In this document: positions 1-6,135 of the stretch, in pieces
Numbering within the stretch: the first letter of the stretch is position 1
Layout of the letters: every line of letters starts with the position of its first letter
Assembly (NCBI GenBank): GCA_021783175.1
Contig: JAJXUF010000099.1
Span: 1 to 11,725, forward strand
DNA length: 11,725 nucleotides
Source: Pseudomonadota bacterium
Lineage (GTDB): Bacteria > Pseudomonadota > Gammaproteobacteria > Acidiferrobacterales > UBA6901
Direction of reading: 5' to 3'
Program-made: the position numbers and the translations under genes
Notes under the pieces: model-generated
Database searches by the model: none
What the model saw: the letters and a program-made list of their open reading frames with translations, nothing else
What the model was told of the DNA's origin: nothing

Positions 1-388
1 CGAGCTCGGCCCGAGCGCCACGCGGTAGCCGCGGCATGACTTGCGAGAGATACTCGAGCACGCGCGAGCGTGCCCAGTAGAGATCGGTGCCATCCTTGAA
101 CACGATATACACGAACGAGTCTCCGAACATGGAGTAGCCGCGCACCGCGACAGCGTCCGGCACCGAGAGCATGGCAGTGGCAAGCGGGTAGGTGACCTGA
201 TCCTCGACCACTTGCGGTGCCTGGCCTGGGAAACTCGTCTTGACGATCACCTGCACATCGGAAAGATCCGGAATGGCGTCGAGCGGCGTGTGCATGGCCG
301 CATAAATGCCACCGGCCACCAGCATGACGGTTGCAATCAATACCAGGATGCGATTGTGGATTGACCAGCGAATGATGCGCGCGATCAT
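1..388 (-). CDS. cusA: Heavy-metal efflux RND transporter, CusA-type (N-terminal 129 codons only)
   Basis: This is the proton-driven inner-membrane pump of a tripartite Cu(I)/Ag(I)-type efflux complex. It runs off the left edge of the window, so only about an eighth of the usual ~1040 residues is visible. Reading from 388 gives [19 protein letters not shown], then a hydrophobic first transmembrane helix (about residues 13-33), and then the HAE/CusA family signature [15 protein letters not shown] followed by [34 protein letters not shown] and the [10 protein letters not shown] segment also match the family. The start overlaps the cusB stop by 4 bp (ATGA, 385-388), which implies translational coupling. 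Family membership is clear. Specificity for copper/silver rather than Zn/Co/Cd is inferred from the CusB-type metal-binding motif next door. Confidence 0.93.
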   Translation of the reverse strand, partial: MIARIIRWSIHNRILVLIATVMLVAGGIYAAMHTPLDAIPDLSDVQVIVKTSFPGQAPQVVEDQVTYPLATAMLSVPDAVAVRGYSMFGDSFVYIVFKDGTDLYWARSRVLEYLSQVMPRLPRGARAEL

Positions 389-1305
389 GGGTTGGTCCCT
401 GTGCGGTGAACCGCGGGAGCCGGCGGGGCGGTCATGCGCTCGAGGCTCGCGCGCACGCTTGCCTCGGAGTCAATCAAAAACTGCCCGGATACCACCACCG
501 TATCGCCGGGCCGTAGACCACGACGGATCTTGATGTCGTCGCCTGATTCGTGACCAGGAACCACCGGTGTCGGCTCGAACTGCCCGGCACCGAGCGCACG
601 GATTACGACCGTGCGTTCGCCGGTACGAATGAGCGCCTCGCGCGGCACGAAGACGCCGCCATCCGCCGGCCCGTCGATTACGACCCGGGCGAAAAGATTG
701 GGTCGCAGAGCCGGCACATTGGCGTTCAGTTCGACGCGCGCTGTAATCGAGCGCGTACCGACATCGATGTCGGGAGCGACGTATTCCACCGTGCCGCGCC
801 ATTCACGCCCCGGGAGAGCATCGACGTGCACGCGCGCCGCGAGTCCCGTGTGCACCCAGGTGAGATCGGCGTCGAAGATATCAACGAGTACTGCGAGCCC
901 GCGCCGGTCGCGAATCACGTAGCCTTGGGCTGTTACCCGCCGCGGCAAGGCAGCGGAAGTGATCGTATAGGTGCGCACACCGAGGTTTTGCATTACTTCC
1001 GGGCCGATGTTCACGACCGGCGTGCCGCCCGCCGCGGCGCTCGAAGGAGCGGTTTTGCTGGCGCACACGGGCACCATGTCCATGTTCATGGGTGACTTGC
1101 CCGGTTTGTCGCTTTTGAAACCCGGGATCATGGGATCAGTCCAATAGAGGACGTGGCTGCCCGGGCATTCTTTACTTTGGGTCGTTTCCGCCATGGACGA
1201 TTTTGTTACCGCAGTGCGCCTGTTGTGCCAATACCAGGCTGCGCCACCGATGAGAGCGGTCACGAGGAGCAAAGCAACTAGGGTAGGGAATTTTCGGTTC
1301 GTCAT
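385..1305 (-). CDS. cusB: CusB-type periplasmic adaptor, internally shortened (306 aa)
   Basis: This is the periplasmic adaptor that links the CusA pump to the CusC outer-membrane channel. The start at 1305 overlaps the cusC stop by 4 bp; the open frame upstream of it is only a shadow inside cusC. Residues 7-27 form a signal-anchor helix. Residues 46-81 hold the Cus-type metal-binding module ([25 protein letters not shown], Cys81). Residues 97-130 are the start of the membrane-proximal part ([18 protein letters not shown]). Residues 138-210 match the beta-barrel region ([44 protein letters not shown]), and 218-280 the C-terminal membrane-proximal domain ([28 protein letters not shown]). E. 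coli CusB has 407 residues. The missing ~100 correspond to the lipoyl and alpha-helical hairpin domains, which normally lie between RDRRG (about 132-136) and LAVLVD. The reading frame is intact, so this may be a functional variant or a clean in-frame deletion. Confidence 0.9.
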   Translation of the reverse strand: MTNRKFPTLVALLLVTALIGGAAWYWHNRRTAVTKSSMAETTQSKECPGSHVLYWTDPMIPGFKSDKPGKSPMNMDMVPVCASKTAPSSAAAGGTPVVNIGPEVMQNLGVRTYTITSAALPRRVTAQGYVIRDRRGLAVLVDIFDADLTWVHTGLAARVHVDALPGREWRGTVEYVAPDIDVGTRSITARVELNANVPALRPNLFARVVIDGPADGGVFVPREALIRTGERTVVIRALGAGQFEPTPVVPGHESGDDIKIRRGLRPGDTVVVSGQFLIDSEASVRASLERMTAPPAPAVHRTGTNP

Positions 1306-2543
1306 GGCTTCTCTCCGGTCAAATACAGGAGCGCTGCCTGTGTTTTGGCACGATCTACGCGCAGGCGCAGCAAATCGAGTTCGGCGTCGAGCTCCCGCAT
1401 GCGCGACTTGCGGAGTTCGGCTTGGTCGCGCCGGAAACCACTCGCGGTGAGCTCCGCCTGGCGTCTCAGGTTTGGTAGCAGCTGATCGGCCGCAATGTGC
1501 ACGCGTGTGTCGTCGGCATCGTACTGCGCGCGCACAGCCTCGTAGGTCGCCTGCAATTCGCGGCGTTTGTCGTCGGCATCGTCTTGGGCGGCGCTTTCCC
1601 GCGCCACCTGCCGCGCGAGCCGGCGGTCCTGGCGGTTTCGGGTAAAGATCGGCAGGTCGATCGACACCTGCGCCGTCACCATGTCCGGAAAATTCTGGCG
1701 CACACCATACATGACATCGACCATGACTCCGGGCTTGTACTCCTGGCGCGCGATGTTCACGTCGGCTTGGGCGGCCGTGACGGTCGTCTCGACTGCGCGC
1801 CATTCAGGATGTTGTGACGGATCGAATTGCTTGGCGGGTACCGGAAGGCGCGGCAAGGAAGCCGGCAGGGCGTCGGCCGAAGCCGGACCGATCCAGCGAG
1901 CGAGCTGCGCGCGCAGTTGCGCCGCCTGGGCGCGTCGTGTTGCCTCGCGCTCTTCGAGACGCGCGAGGTCGGCGCGCGCTTCAAGAAGCGTCCGCTCTGA
2001 CTCCTGCACCGCGCGGTAGCGTCCTTCGGCCGCCGCGATATCGCGCTGTTCGACTTCGCCTTGTGCTGCTAGCAGGTGTTGCGAGGTTTCGGCGAAGTAA
2101 AGATCAAGCCAGATTGAACGTACCTGTTTCAGCAGTGTGCGGCGCGCAATGTCCATGCGTAACCGTTCACCTTCGAGCTCGTCCTGCGCGCGTTCCGTGC
2201 GCAGACGCAGCGTGTGGCCTGGCGGAAACACCTGTCGCATGCCGAAGCCCACCATGGTCATGCTGTCCTGACTCAAGCTGAAGCTGTTGGTCGGGACATT
2301 GATGGCGCTCAGCGTGAACTGTGGATCGGGCAGTCGACCGGCGTAGGCCTGGTGCTCGGCGGCCGCGACGACATCGGCACGGGCGCGCTCAAGTGCCGGG
2401 GCATGTGCAAGCGCCAGCTGCTCGGCTTCGGTCAGGGTAAGCTCGGAGCCGGATGGGGTGTCCGCGGCGCGCGCGGCGGACGCAAAACAGAACTGCGATA
2501 TAAATAAGATCCCGTATAGGGATAACGGACGCAATACAGGCAT
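1302..2543 (-). CDS. cusC: TolC/CusC-family outer-membrane efflux channel protein
   Basis: This is the outer-membrane channel of the metal efflux complex, 413 aa and close to the usual family length. Residues 1-27 are a signal peptide with a probable ARA-AD cleavage site. No lipobox is visible, unlike E. coli CusC, which is a lipoprotein. The mature part shows the family hallmarks: LTLTEAEQLALAHAPAL at the start of the first repeat, AYAGRLPDPQF, then long Arg/Glu/Gln-rich helices, a second repeat with QEYKPGVMVDVMYGVR and VSIDLPIFTRNRQDR, and a helical end closing with LYLTGEKP. A strong ribosome-binding site (AAGGAGGAAG) lies 5-7 bp before the ATG. The gene is second in the operon, 54 bp after the small metal-binding protein, and its stop overlaps cusB. 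The family call is firm. The name rests on operon context. Confidence 0.9.
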   Translation of the reverse strand: MPVLRPLSLYGILFISQFCFASAARAADTPSGSELTLTEAEQLALAHAPALERARADVVAAAEHQAYAGRLPDPQFTLSAINVPTNSFSLSQDSMTMVGFGMRQVFPPGHTLRLRTERAQDELEGERLRMDIARRTLLKQVRSIWLDLYFAETSQHLLAAQGEVEQRDIAAAEGRYRAVQESERTLLEARADLARLEEREATRRAQAAQLRAQLARWIGPASADALPASLPRLPVPAKQFDPSQHPEWRAVETTVTAAQADVNIARQEYKPGVMVDVMYGVRQNFPDMVTAQVSIDLPIFTRNRQDRRLARQVARESAAQDDADDKRRELQATYEAVRAQYDADDTRVHIAADQLLPNLRRQAELTASGFRRDQAELRKSRMRELDAELDLLRLRVDRAKTQAALLYLTGEKP

Positions 2544-2597
2544 AAGCCTTCCTCCTTCACGTTCACGATCAGTACAGCGCGACGCAAAGAGGAGGAC

Positions 2598-2996
2598 TTA
2601 AATTAGGAAGACACCGTGTTGCAGGTTGAGAGGTGGAGCGGGTGTACGCCAGACGTCCCGTTGATAGATCCGGGGCGCGACAGATGTGAACAGGGCGCCA
2701 GCTGGTTGCAGCGTGTGCAACAATACTGGAGTGGGTGCCGCCGCGTCCAGGCTGAGAGGTGGGAGCGGCGGATTCGGGCTTGGCAGCTGGCAGTCCGGCG
2801 CCATGGCCTGACAGCAGGCAGCGCTCGCCCGCATGTTCATGGTGTGCATCTGACCGCTTTGCATGCAATCGCGCATTTTCGGGGGCTGCGGTTCTGCCGG
2901 TGCCGCCATCACGCATGGCGCCGCCAACGTCGTGAACCAGAGTGCAGCGAATCCCGCCGCGAGAACTCGGGCGATGCGGCTTTGATGTTTGCGCAT
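2598..2996 (-). CDS. Small secreted Cys/Met/His-rich protein, putative copper-binding accessory
   Basis: First gene of the efflux operon, about 132 aa. The N-terminus is a Sec signal peptide: basic MRKHQSRIAR, hydrophobic core, probable cleavage near VMA-AP. The following 35 residues are rich in metal-ligand side chains (KMRDCMQSGQMHTMNM, then ACCQAM and DCQL). A Pro-rich stretch follows (PSPNPPLPPL), and the protein ends in RTPAPPLNLQHGVFLI. The composition and position suggest a periplasmic copper-binding or copper-sensing accessory, but I do not recognise a named family with certainty. An alternative start four codons upstream (3008, MLVV) is possible. Neither start has a good ribosome-binding site, and 2996 was chosen because it gives a normal signal-peptide n-region. 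The gene sits 54 bp before cusC on the same strand. Confidence 0.72.
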   Translation of the reverse strand: MRKHQSRIARVLAAGFAALWFTTLAAPCVMAAPAEPQPPKMRDCMQSGQMHTMNMRASAACCQAMAPDCQLPSPNPPLPPLSLDAAAPTPVLLHTLQPAGALFTSVAPRIYQRDVWRTPAPPLNLQHGVFLI

Positions 2997-3020
2997 TACA
3001 ACTAGCATTCAAATAAGCTA

Positions 3021-3045
3021 GCACAACATCTTGCGAATGTCATGC
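3021..3045 (-). promoter_or_regulatory. Imperfect palindrome upstream of the efflux operon, candidate regulator site
   Basis: GCACAACAT and ATGTCATGC (plus strand) form a 9-bp inverted repeat with 7 of 9 positions paired and a 7-bp spacer, 13-25 bp upstream of the longer possible start of the first operon gene. It loosely resembles TGACA-N-TGTTG-type sites bound by CopR/CusR-family response regulators. No regulator gene is visible in the window and no confident -35/-10 pair was found, so the assignment is tentative. Confidence 0.28.
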
Positions 3046-3119
3046 CACAGCCTTTTTCAATATGGAATGAGTCGGAAGCGGGATACGGTTCTGCGCATGA
3101 CGAGGAGATGATAACCATC

Positions 3120-3382
3120 ATGAACCTCGACAATCTTAATCATAATGACCGGCGGGCCGACTTTCTCTCCTGGACCCAGAGCGTGGCTTCTCGGTCCTAT
3201 CCATCCCCGCCGCCCACTATCGTTGGATGAAGGAGCTGCTGGTTCGCATCCAATACCCCTCCTTTTGGCGGCGCGATTGTGCGGCGGTCATCAAGGTCTT
3301 CGTGAAGGTGAGCAGCTATTCGCGCCAGCAGTTGACCTGGCTCATCACGCAGTACCGTCGCGCCCGCATCCTGACGGGACTG
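3120..3382 (+). pseudogene. Remnant of an integrase/transposase N-terminus (frameshifted, truncated)
   Basis: A start at 3120, preceded by a GAGGAG-like ribosome-binding site, opens with MNLDNLNHNDRRADFLSWT. The matching continuation lies in another frame: IPAAHYRWMKELLVRIQYP, then SSYSRQQLTWLITQYRRARIL. From memory, this order (an FLxGT-like segment, IPxxxRYxW, LVRFxY, GYSRQQLTRLIxQYR) is the N-terminal DNA-binding part of a common proteobacterial integrase-core family. A shift of frame near position 3185 separates the two parts. Similarity stops soon after 3380, and no DDE catalytic domain follows. It is therefore a dead fragment that marks past mobile-element activity between the metal efflux operon and dsrE2. 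Confidence 0.6.
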
Positions 3383-3538
3383 GGCAGTGCGGGTCTTCTG
3401 GCGGGCCCACGCACAACCTTGGGCCCCACAAACGACAAAAGCTTCGACTCGTATACCGGTGACTCGCGAGCGCACGTGACCGGAGGTCGACACGTGAACA
3501 AAATATACACGGAATATACCTGCCGCCGAGAAACCCGC

Positions 3539-3579
3539 CCGAGCCTGTGACCGGACATTGCGCCCGCTCACAGGCTCGG
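3539..3579 (-). terminator. Perfect 12-bp hairpin downstream of dsrE2
   Basis: CCGAGCCTGTGA at 3539-3550 and TCACAGGCTCGG at 3568-3579 are exact reverse complements, with a 17-nt loop. On the minus strand the stem begins 12 bp after the dsrE2 stop codon and is followed by GCGGGTTTCTC, a weak T-tract. Its position and strength fit a transcription terminator for dsrE2. The long loop and weak U-run make the intrinsic type less than certain. Confidence 0.55.
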
Positions 3580-3591
3580 CACGCAGAAGTG

Positions 3592-4161
3592 TCACGAAAT
3601 GAAATATGCCGTGCGCGCCCTGAGCGCAGTTTCGTACATGGCGGCCACACCACAGACATCAACCGGAACCGCCCATTCATCCGCATCAAAGCCCATCATC
3701 GCAAGCGACGGCGCGCATACCTGAAAGCGCACGCCTGCCTCGACCGCAATCTGAATGAGTTCGTCCAGTGGTGCCATTTGGCCCTTCATGACGTAGTTGA
3801 AGAAGCGGCGACCGATTCCGCCGAACGCCATTTTTGACGGCGCGAGCTGTTTGCTACTGGCCGGTAACATGAGATTGATAAGCTTGTGGGTAAATTTCTT
3901 TCCGCGAAGCTTGCGGCCCTTTTTGATGGCACTGCAGCCCCAAAAGGTAAAGAACATCGTGACCTCCATACCCATTCCAACCGCACCGGTCGCCATCATG
4001 AACGCTGCCATGGCCTTGTCGAAATCACCTGAAAGTAAAATGATCGAGACTTTATTTTCCGGAACTCGTTCGCGTATATCGGAAAACTCGTTTTCCAATG
4101 TGCTCACACGTGTTGCAATATCGGTAGCGGGAAGGATAAGCCGTTCGGCGACTGTTGACAT
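3592..4161 (-). CDS. dsrE2: DsrE2-family (DsrE/DsrF/DrsH-like) sulfur-trafficking protein
   Basis: This 189-aa member of the DsrE2 group belongs to proteins thought to relay sulfane sulfur as cysteine persulfide with rhodanese and TusA partners in sulfur-oxidising prokaryotes. A charged N-terminal helix (LENEFSDIRERVPENKV) precedes the DsrE core: SIILLSGDFDKAMAAFMMA (39-57), then the hydrophobic MGMEVTMFFTFWGCSAI (63-79), SKMAFGGIGRRFFNYVMK (109-126), LDELIQIAVEAGVRFQVCA (132-150) and GVAAMYETA. Cys149, in VRFQVCAPS, sits at the usual conserved cysteine position. Cys76 and Cys170 are further candidates. A strong GGAGG lies just before the ATG. No rhodanese or tusA gene is adjacent, which is unusual for this group. 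The gene is divergent from a MarR regulator with a shared 170-bp control region, so redox- or sulfur-responsive control by that regulator is likely. Confidence 0.85.
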   Translation of the reverse strand: MSTVAERLILPATDIATRVSTLENEFSDIRERVPENKVSIILLSGDFDKAMAAFMMATGAVGMGMEVTMFFTFWGCSAIKKGRKLRGKKFTHKLINLMLPASSKQLAPSKMAFGGIGRRFFNYVMKGQMAPLDELIQIAVEAGVRFQVCAPSLAMMGFDADEWAVPVDVCGVAAMYETALRARTAYFIS

Positions 4162-4217
4162 GTTGCCTCCTCAATGTGCAATTGGGTTTTACTTTTCTTA
4201 ACGATTGATCCACGCAA

Positions 4218-4246
4218 GTGCATCACTTATAGTCACCCGTGCATCA
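4218..4246. repeat. Two direct GTGCATCA repeats, 21 bp apart
   Basis: GTGCATCA occurs at 4218-4225 and again at 4239-4246. The 21-bp start-to-start distance is two helical turns, which would place bound proteins on the same DNA face. The repeats bracket the possible dsrE2 -10 element, so they may be activator or repressor half-sites. An 8-bp match can also occur by chance. Confidence 0.3.
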
Positions 4247-4254
4247 GTAAGTAA
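4226..4254 (-). promoter_or_regulatory. Possible promoter for dsrE2
   Basis: On the minus strand TTACTT (4249-4254) and TATAAG (4226-4231) are separated by 17 bp. The -10 element is good and is preceded by a TGAC segment; the -35 element is weak. Transcription would start about 60 bp before the dsrE2 ATG. The call rests on spacing and the -10 match only. Confidence 0.3.
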
Positions 4255-4292
4255 TTAAACGCGTGCACAAAGAGCGCTGCCAATCAGAAATT

Positions 4293-4313
4293 TTTGTTAG
4301 TTTTGCTAACAAA
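4293..4313. promoter_or_regulatory. Perfect inverted repeat, candidate MarR operator
   Basis: TTTGTTAG and CTAACAAA flank a 5-bp TTTTG spacer, making an exact 8+8 palindrome of 21 bp. It ends 18 bp before the marR start codon, in an AT-rich stretch unlike the surrounding sequence. Its length, symmetry and position are typical for the site of a dimeric MarR-type winged-helix repressor that controls its own gene and the divergent one. Confidence 0.65.
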
Positions 4314-4331
4314 CAACAATATCGGTGAGGA

Positions 4332-4730
4332 ATGGAACAGCTGGATTTGTTAGGTCTGATCCAGGCGATGCAGATGCTGGAGCGCAACGCCAATGTCGCC
4401 TTGATGTATTCTGGCCTGCGGATTCCGCAATTCCGCCTGCTTGACCTGGTGGCGCGATGTGGTCAGGCCACCGTAACCGAGGTTGGTACCGCGTTGCATG
4501 TCACCCGCGCAACCGCAAGCGTAATGATCAATGATCTAATACGCGCGGGAACCCTGGTCACCGACGAACATCCCTCAGACCGACGCTCCTTTCACGTCCG
4601 ACTTACCGAAGATGGCATGCTGCGGTTGCAATCCGCGCGCCGCGATTTTGCGGTCCTGACAATCAAGCTTTCCCAGCGCTATCCGCAGGAAATCGTGGCG
4701 GTCCTTAATGCTTTTGCGCAAGGTGCGTGA
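4332..4730 (+). CDS. MarR-family winged-helix transcriptional regulator
   Basis: A 132-aa regulator of MarR size. Helices at residues 2-25 (LDLLGLIQAMQMLERNA) and 101-130 would form the dimer interface. The DNA-binding part runs from FRLLDLVARCG through TVTEVGTALHVTRATASVMIND (48-68) to the wing DEHPSDRRSFHVRLTEDG (78-95), with the family's usual DRR in the wing. The only cysteine is Cys43, between the dimer helix and the helix-turn-helix, which could in principle sense oxidants; that is an inference. The ribosome-binding site GGTGAGGA lies directly upstream. The gene is divergent from dsrE2 and follows a perfect palindrome, so autoregulation plus control of dsrE2 is the simplest reading. The inducer is unknown. 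Confidence 0.85.
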   Translation: MEQLDLLGLIQAMQMLERNANVALMYSGLRIPQFRLLDLVARCGQATVTEVGTALHVTRATASVMINDLIRAGTLVTDEHPSDRRSFHVRLTEDGMLRLQSARRDFAVLTIKLSQRYPQEIVAVLNAFAQGA

Positions 4731-4923
4731 GAACGCCACTCCTCCTGGCCTGGCAGACGAGCCACATCCAGCGCCGCTCTTCGAAGTCGGCCGTGGCCGT
4801 TTGACCGCCAGCCAGGGGTTGGCGGCCTGCTCGGTCCTCTGCCCCGGGGCTTGGTGAAATTGCGCGGATTTAGGGTGGAAACTGCAAACCGGGAGAAGCG
4901 CTCAAGGCCAGCGCAGGTCGTTC
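4731..4923. other. Non-coding stretch with weak hairpin downstream of marR
   Basis: No gene is visible. CCGCCA (4805-4810) and TGGCGG (4820-4825) form a short 6-bp hairpin with a 9-nt loop, 75 bp beyond the marR stop. It lacks a T-run, so it is only a weak terminator candidate. The IS3 remnant begins immediately after this stretch. Confidence 0.3.
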
Positions 4924-5332
4924 ATGGCGTCTTCGCTGACGCGCCAGCGCGCACTGCTCGCAGTCGCGTGCTCGAGTGTTTATTACGAACGTGGGCACGA
5001 GGTCGATGATGCCAACTTCATCGTCATGCGGCTTCTCGACGAACTGCACCTCCAGTAGCCGCTCCTGGGTTCGCGGCGGGTTAAGGACGAACTGAAGAAG
5101 CTCGGGCAGATCGACAACCGCCAGCGAATCCAGCACCTCATGCGTTTCATGGGACTTCATGCGCTATGGCAGAAGAAACCCATACGCAACCCCGCCAAGG
5201 CCCAATGGGCGCTTTCCCTGCCTGCTCACGCATCTCACAATCGAGCATCCCAATCAGGTCTGGGCGGCGTGTGACATGCCTGCCGATGGCGTGCGGCTGC
5301 GTGTGTGTCGAGACCCACGAAGCGTGGCTTGA
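4924..5332 (+). pseudogene. Remnant of an IS3-family transposase OrfB (stop codon plus frameshift)
   Basis: The frame from 4924 reads LTRQRALLAVACSSVYYERG, then VMRLLDELHLQ, an in-frame TAG at 5056, and PLLGSRRVKDELKKLG, RQRIQHLMRFMGLHALWQKK. This order matches the helical N-terminal part of IS3-family OrfB (RRxALLGVxRSSxYY, LMRLIDExFLxxPxxGSRxM, RVRRLMRxMGLxAIYQKP). After a one-base shift near 5200 the next frame gives LTHLTIEHPNQVWAACDM, which corresponds to LTIxRPNQVWxADxTYIP, the start of the DDE domain, with the first catalytic Asp context degraded. That frame stops at 5330. OrfA, most of the catalytic domain and clear terminal inverted repeats are missing. This is a dead insertion-sequence fragment. 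Confidence 0.75.
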
Positions 5333-5593
5333 CGACAACTGCACGCCGGGCAGGAATTTGCACAAATTAACGGACACAGCCGATGCTGGATTACCCAAAC
5401 AACGCGAGGCGGCGTGAAAGTTCAGGCGTGAGGTATGTGGACCGCCACTGACAGCGGACGGGAATCGAATGCCCAAAAACTGAAAGTCACCGCAAGAAAC
5501 CGAAACATGCGGAGGGGGTGTCACCTAGACTTACGCATAGGCCGCTGCCGGCATTTACGGTTAAATCAGCGGCCGGCCGGCCGGCGTGCCGCC
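5333..5593. other. Gene-free stretch after the IS remnant, with a GGCC tandem
   Basis: No convincing gene. Translations in all frames are short and unlike known proteins; some of this may be the decayed C-terminal part of the IS3 element. GCCGCTG (5541-5547) and CAGCGGC (5567-5573) are inverted copies, and 5571-5585 is a self-complementary GGCC-GGCC-GGCC run that could form structure at the end of the element. Confidence 0.35.
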
Positions 5594-5622
5594 GTTGGTA
5601 GAGCACATTTCCTTAAAAGTTG
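5594..5622 (+). other. tRNA-like fragment (D-arm to anticodon-stem start)
   Basis: GTTGGTAGAGCAC at 5594-5606 matches the D-loop and the 3' half of the D-stem found in many bacterial tRNAs, tRNA-Gly for example, and CCTT follows at 5611. The 5' half of the D-stem (expected GCTC), the acceptor stem and the T-arm are not present. It is not a functional tRNA. It could be the leftover of a tRNA gene disrupted by an element, or a chance match. Confidence 0.3.
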
Positions 5623-5855
5623 ATTGAAAAAAATGAAACACAGACGTCGTACCGAGAGCAAGAGCGTGTATTGATGGACGGCAGGAGTATCCCCTGCAAA
5701 TTCATTCTAGGCCGACATTTTCGCGCCCGCTAATTTGAATTAGACGCGATCCGGAGTCGAGCTCAAGGTGCCTGGCCTGGATGGAGTTGGTGCCGAACGT
5801 GCGACGTCATTGTGTGGATAGAAACCTGCACAACAAAGTCTGGGTGAACAGAAAG
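5623..5855. other. Gene-free, AT-richer stretch before the lipoprotein relic
   Basis: I see no gene, strong hairpin or clear promoter here. Base composition becomes visibly less GC-rich from about 5620 onward, and this continues through the lipoprotein and GspC-like genes, in contrast to the flanking metal and glycogen-related operons. Confidence 0.3.
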
Positions 5856-6020
5856 ATGAATAACAATCCCATAATTCGGAGCGCCGGAATCGCGACGACC
5901 GTCATTGCATTATCTTTCGCATTATCTGCGTGCGGTGGAGGATGGTGGAGGTACGAGCTCGACGTCAGCAACCACTTCTGTCGCGCTTCACGTCAGGACT
6001 TGCTAGGACGAAGTGACTGA
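5856..6020 (+). pseudogene. Frameshifted small lipoprotein relic
   Basis: The frame from 5856 encodes MNNNPIIRSAGIATTVIAL followed by SFALSACGGG, a textbook lipoprotein signal peptide with lipobox LSAC (Cys26). After the Gly run the frame gives WWRYELDVSN, which is out of character. The next forward frame at 5944 reads GGGTSSTSATTSVALHVR, the Gly/Thr/Ser linker usually found after such lipoboxes, and then stops at 6004. A single-base change within the GGTGGAGGATGGTGGAGG repeat explains this. The original protein cannot be identified. A 54-aa product from the unshifted frame is also possible. The start at 5856 is preceded only by a weak ribosome-binding site. Confidence 0.55.
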
Positions 6021-6135
6021 CTGGATTGTGAGTGGCGAAATTGGTATGAAGTTTGCACACTTTATTGCAGATATTTGTCTTTAGGGGAGTCAACTCTGGC
6101 CGGGTTGGCCCAATCAAAAAAAATGGGGGGTAGTC

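Noticed and set aside
550..1095. Long plus-strand open frame opposite cusB
   Set aside because: Antisense shadow of a GC-rich gene; Arg-rich, with no domain and no ribosome-binding site.
1306..1803. Upstream 166-codon extension of the cusB frame
   Set aside because: It lies wholly within cusC in another frame, is Arg/Pro-rich, and cusB has a clear start at 1305 with an ATGA overlap and signal-anchor.
2569..3024. 151-codon minus-strand frame overlapping the small metal-binding protein
   Set aside because: The alternative frame (2598-2996) has a proper signal peptide and metal-ligand residues; this one has neither.
3197..3595. Minus-strand frame opposite the integrase relic
   Set aside because: The plus strand carries the recognisable SYSRQQLTWLITQYR motif; this frame is its antisense shadow.
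4870..5160. 96-codon minus-strand frame
   Set aside because: Antisense to the IS3 OrfB remnant, whose family motifs are on the plus strand.
5435..5623. 62-codon plus-strand frame after the IS remnant
   Set aside because: No ribosome-binding site, no family, crosses the GGCC repeat and the tRNA-like fragment.
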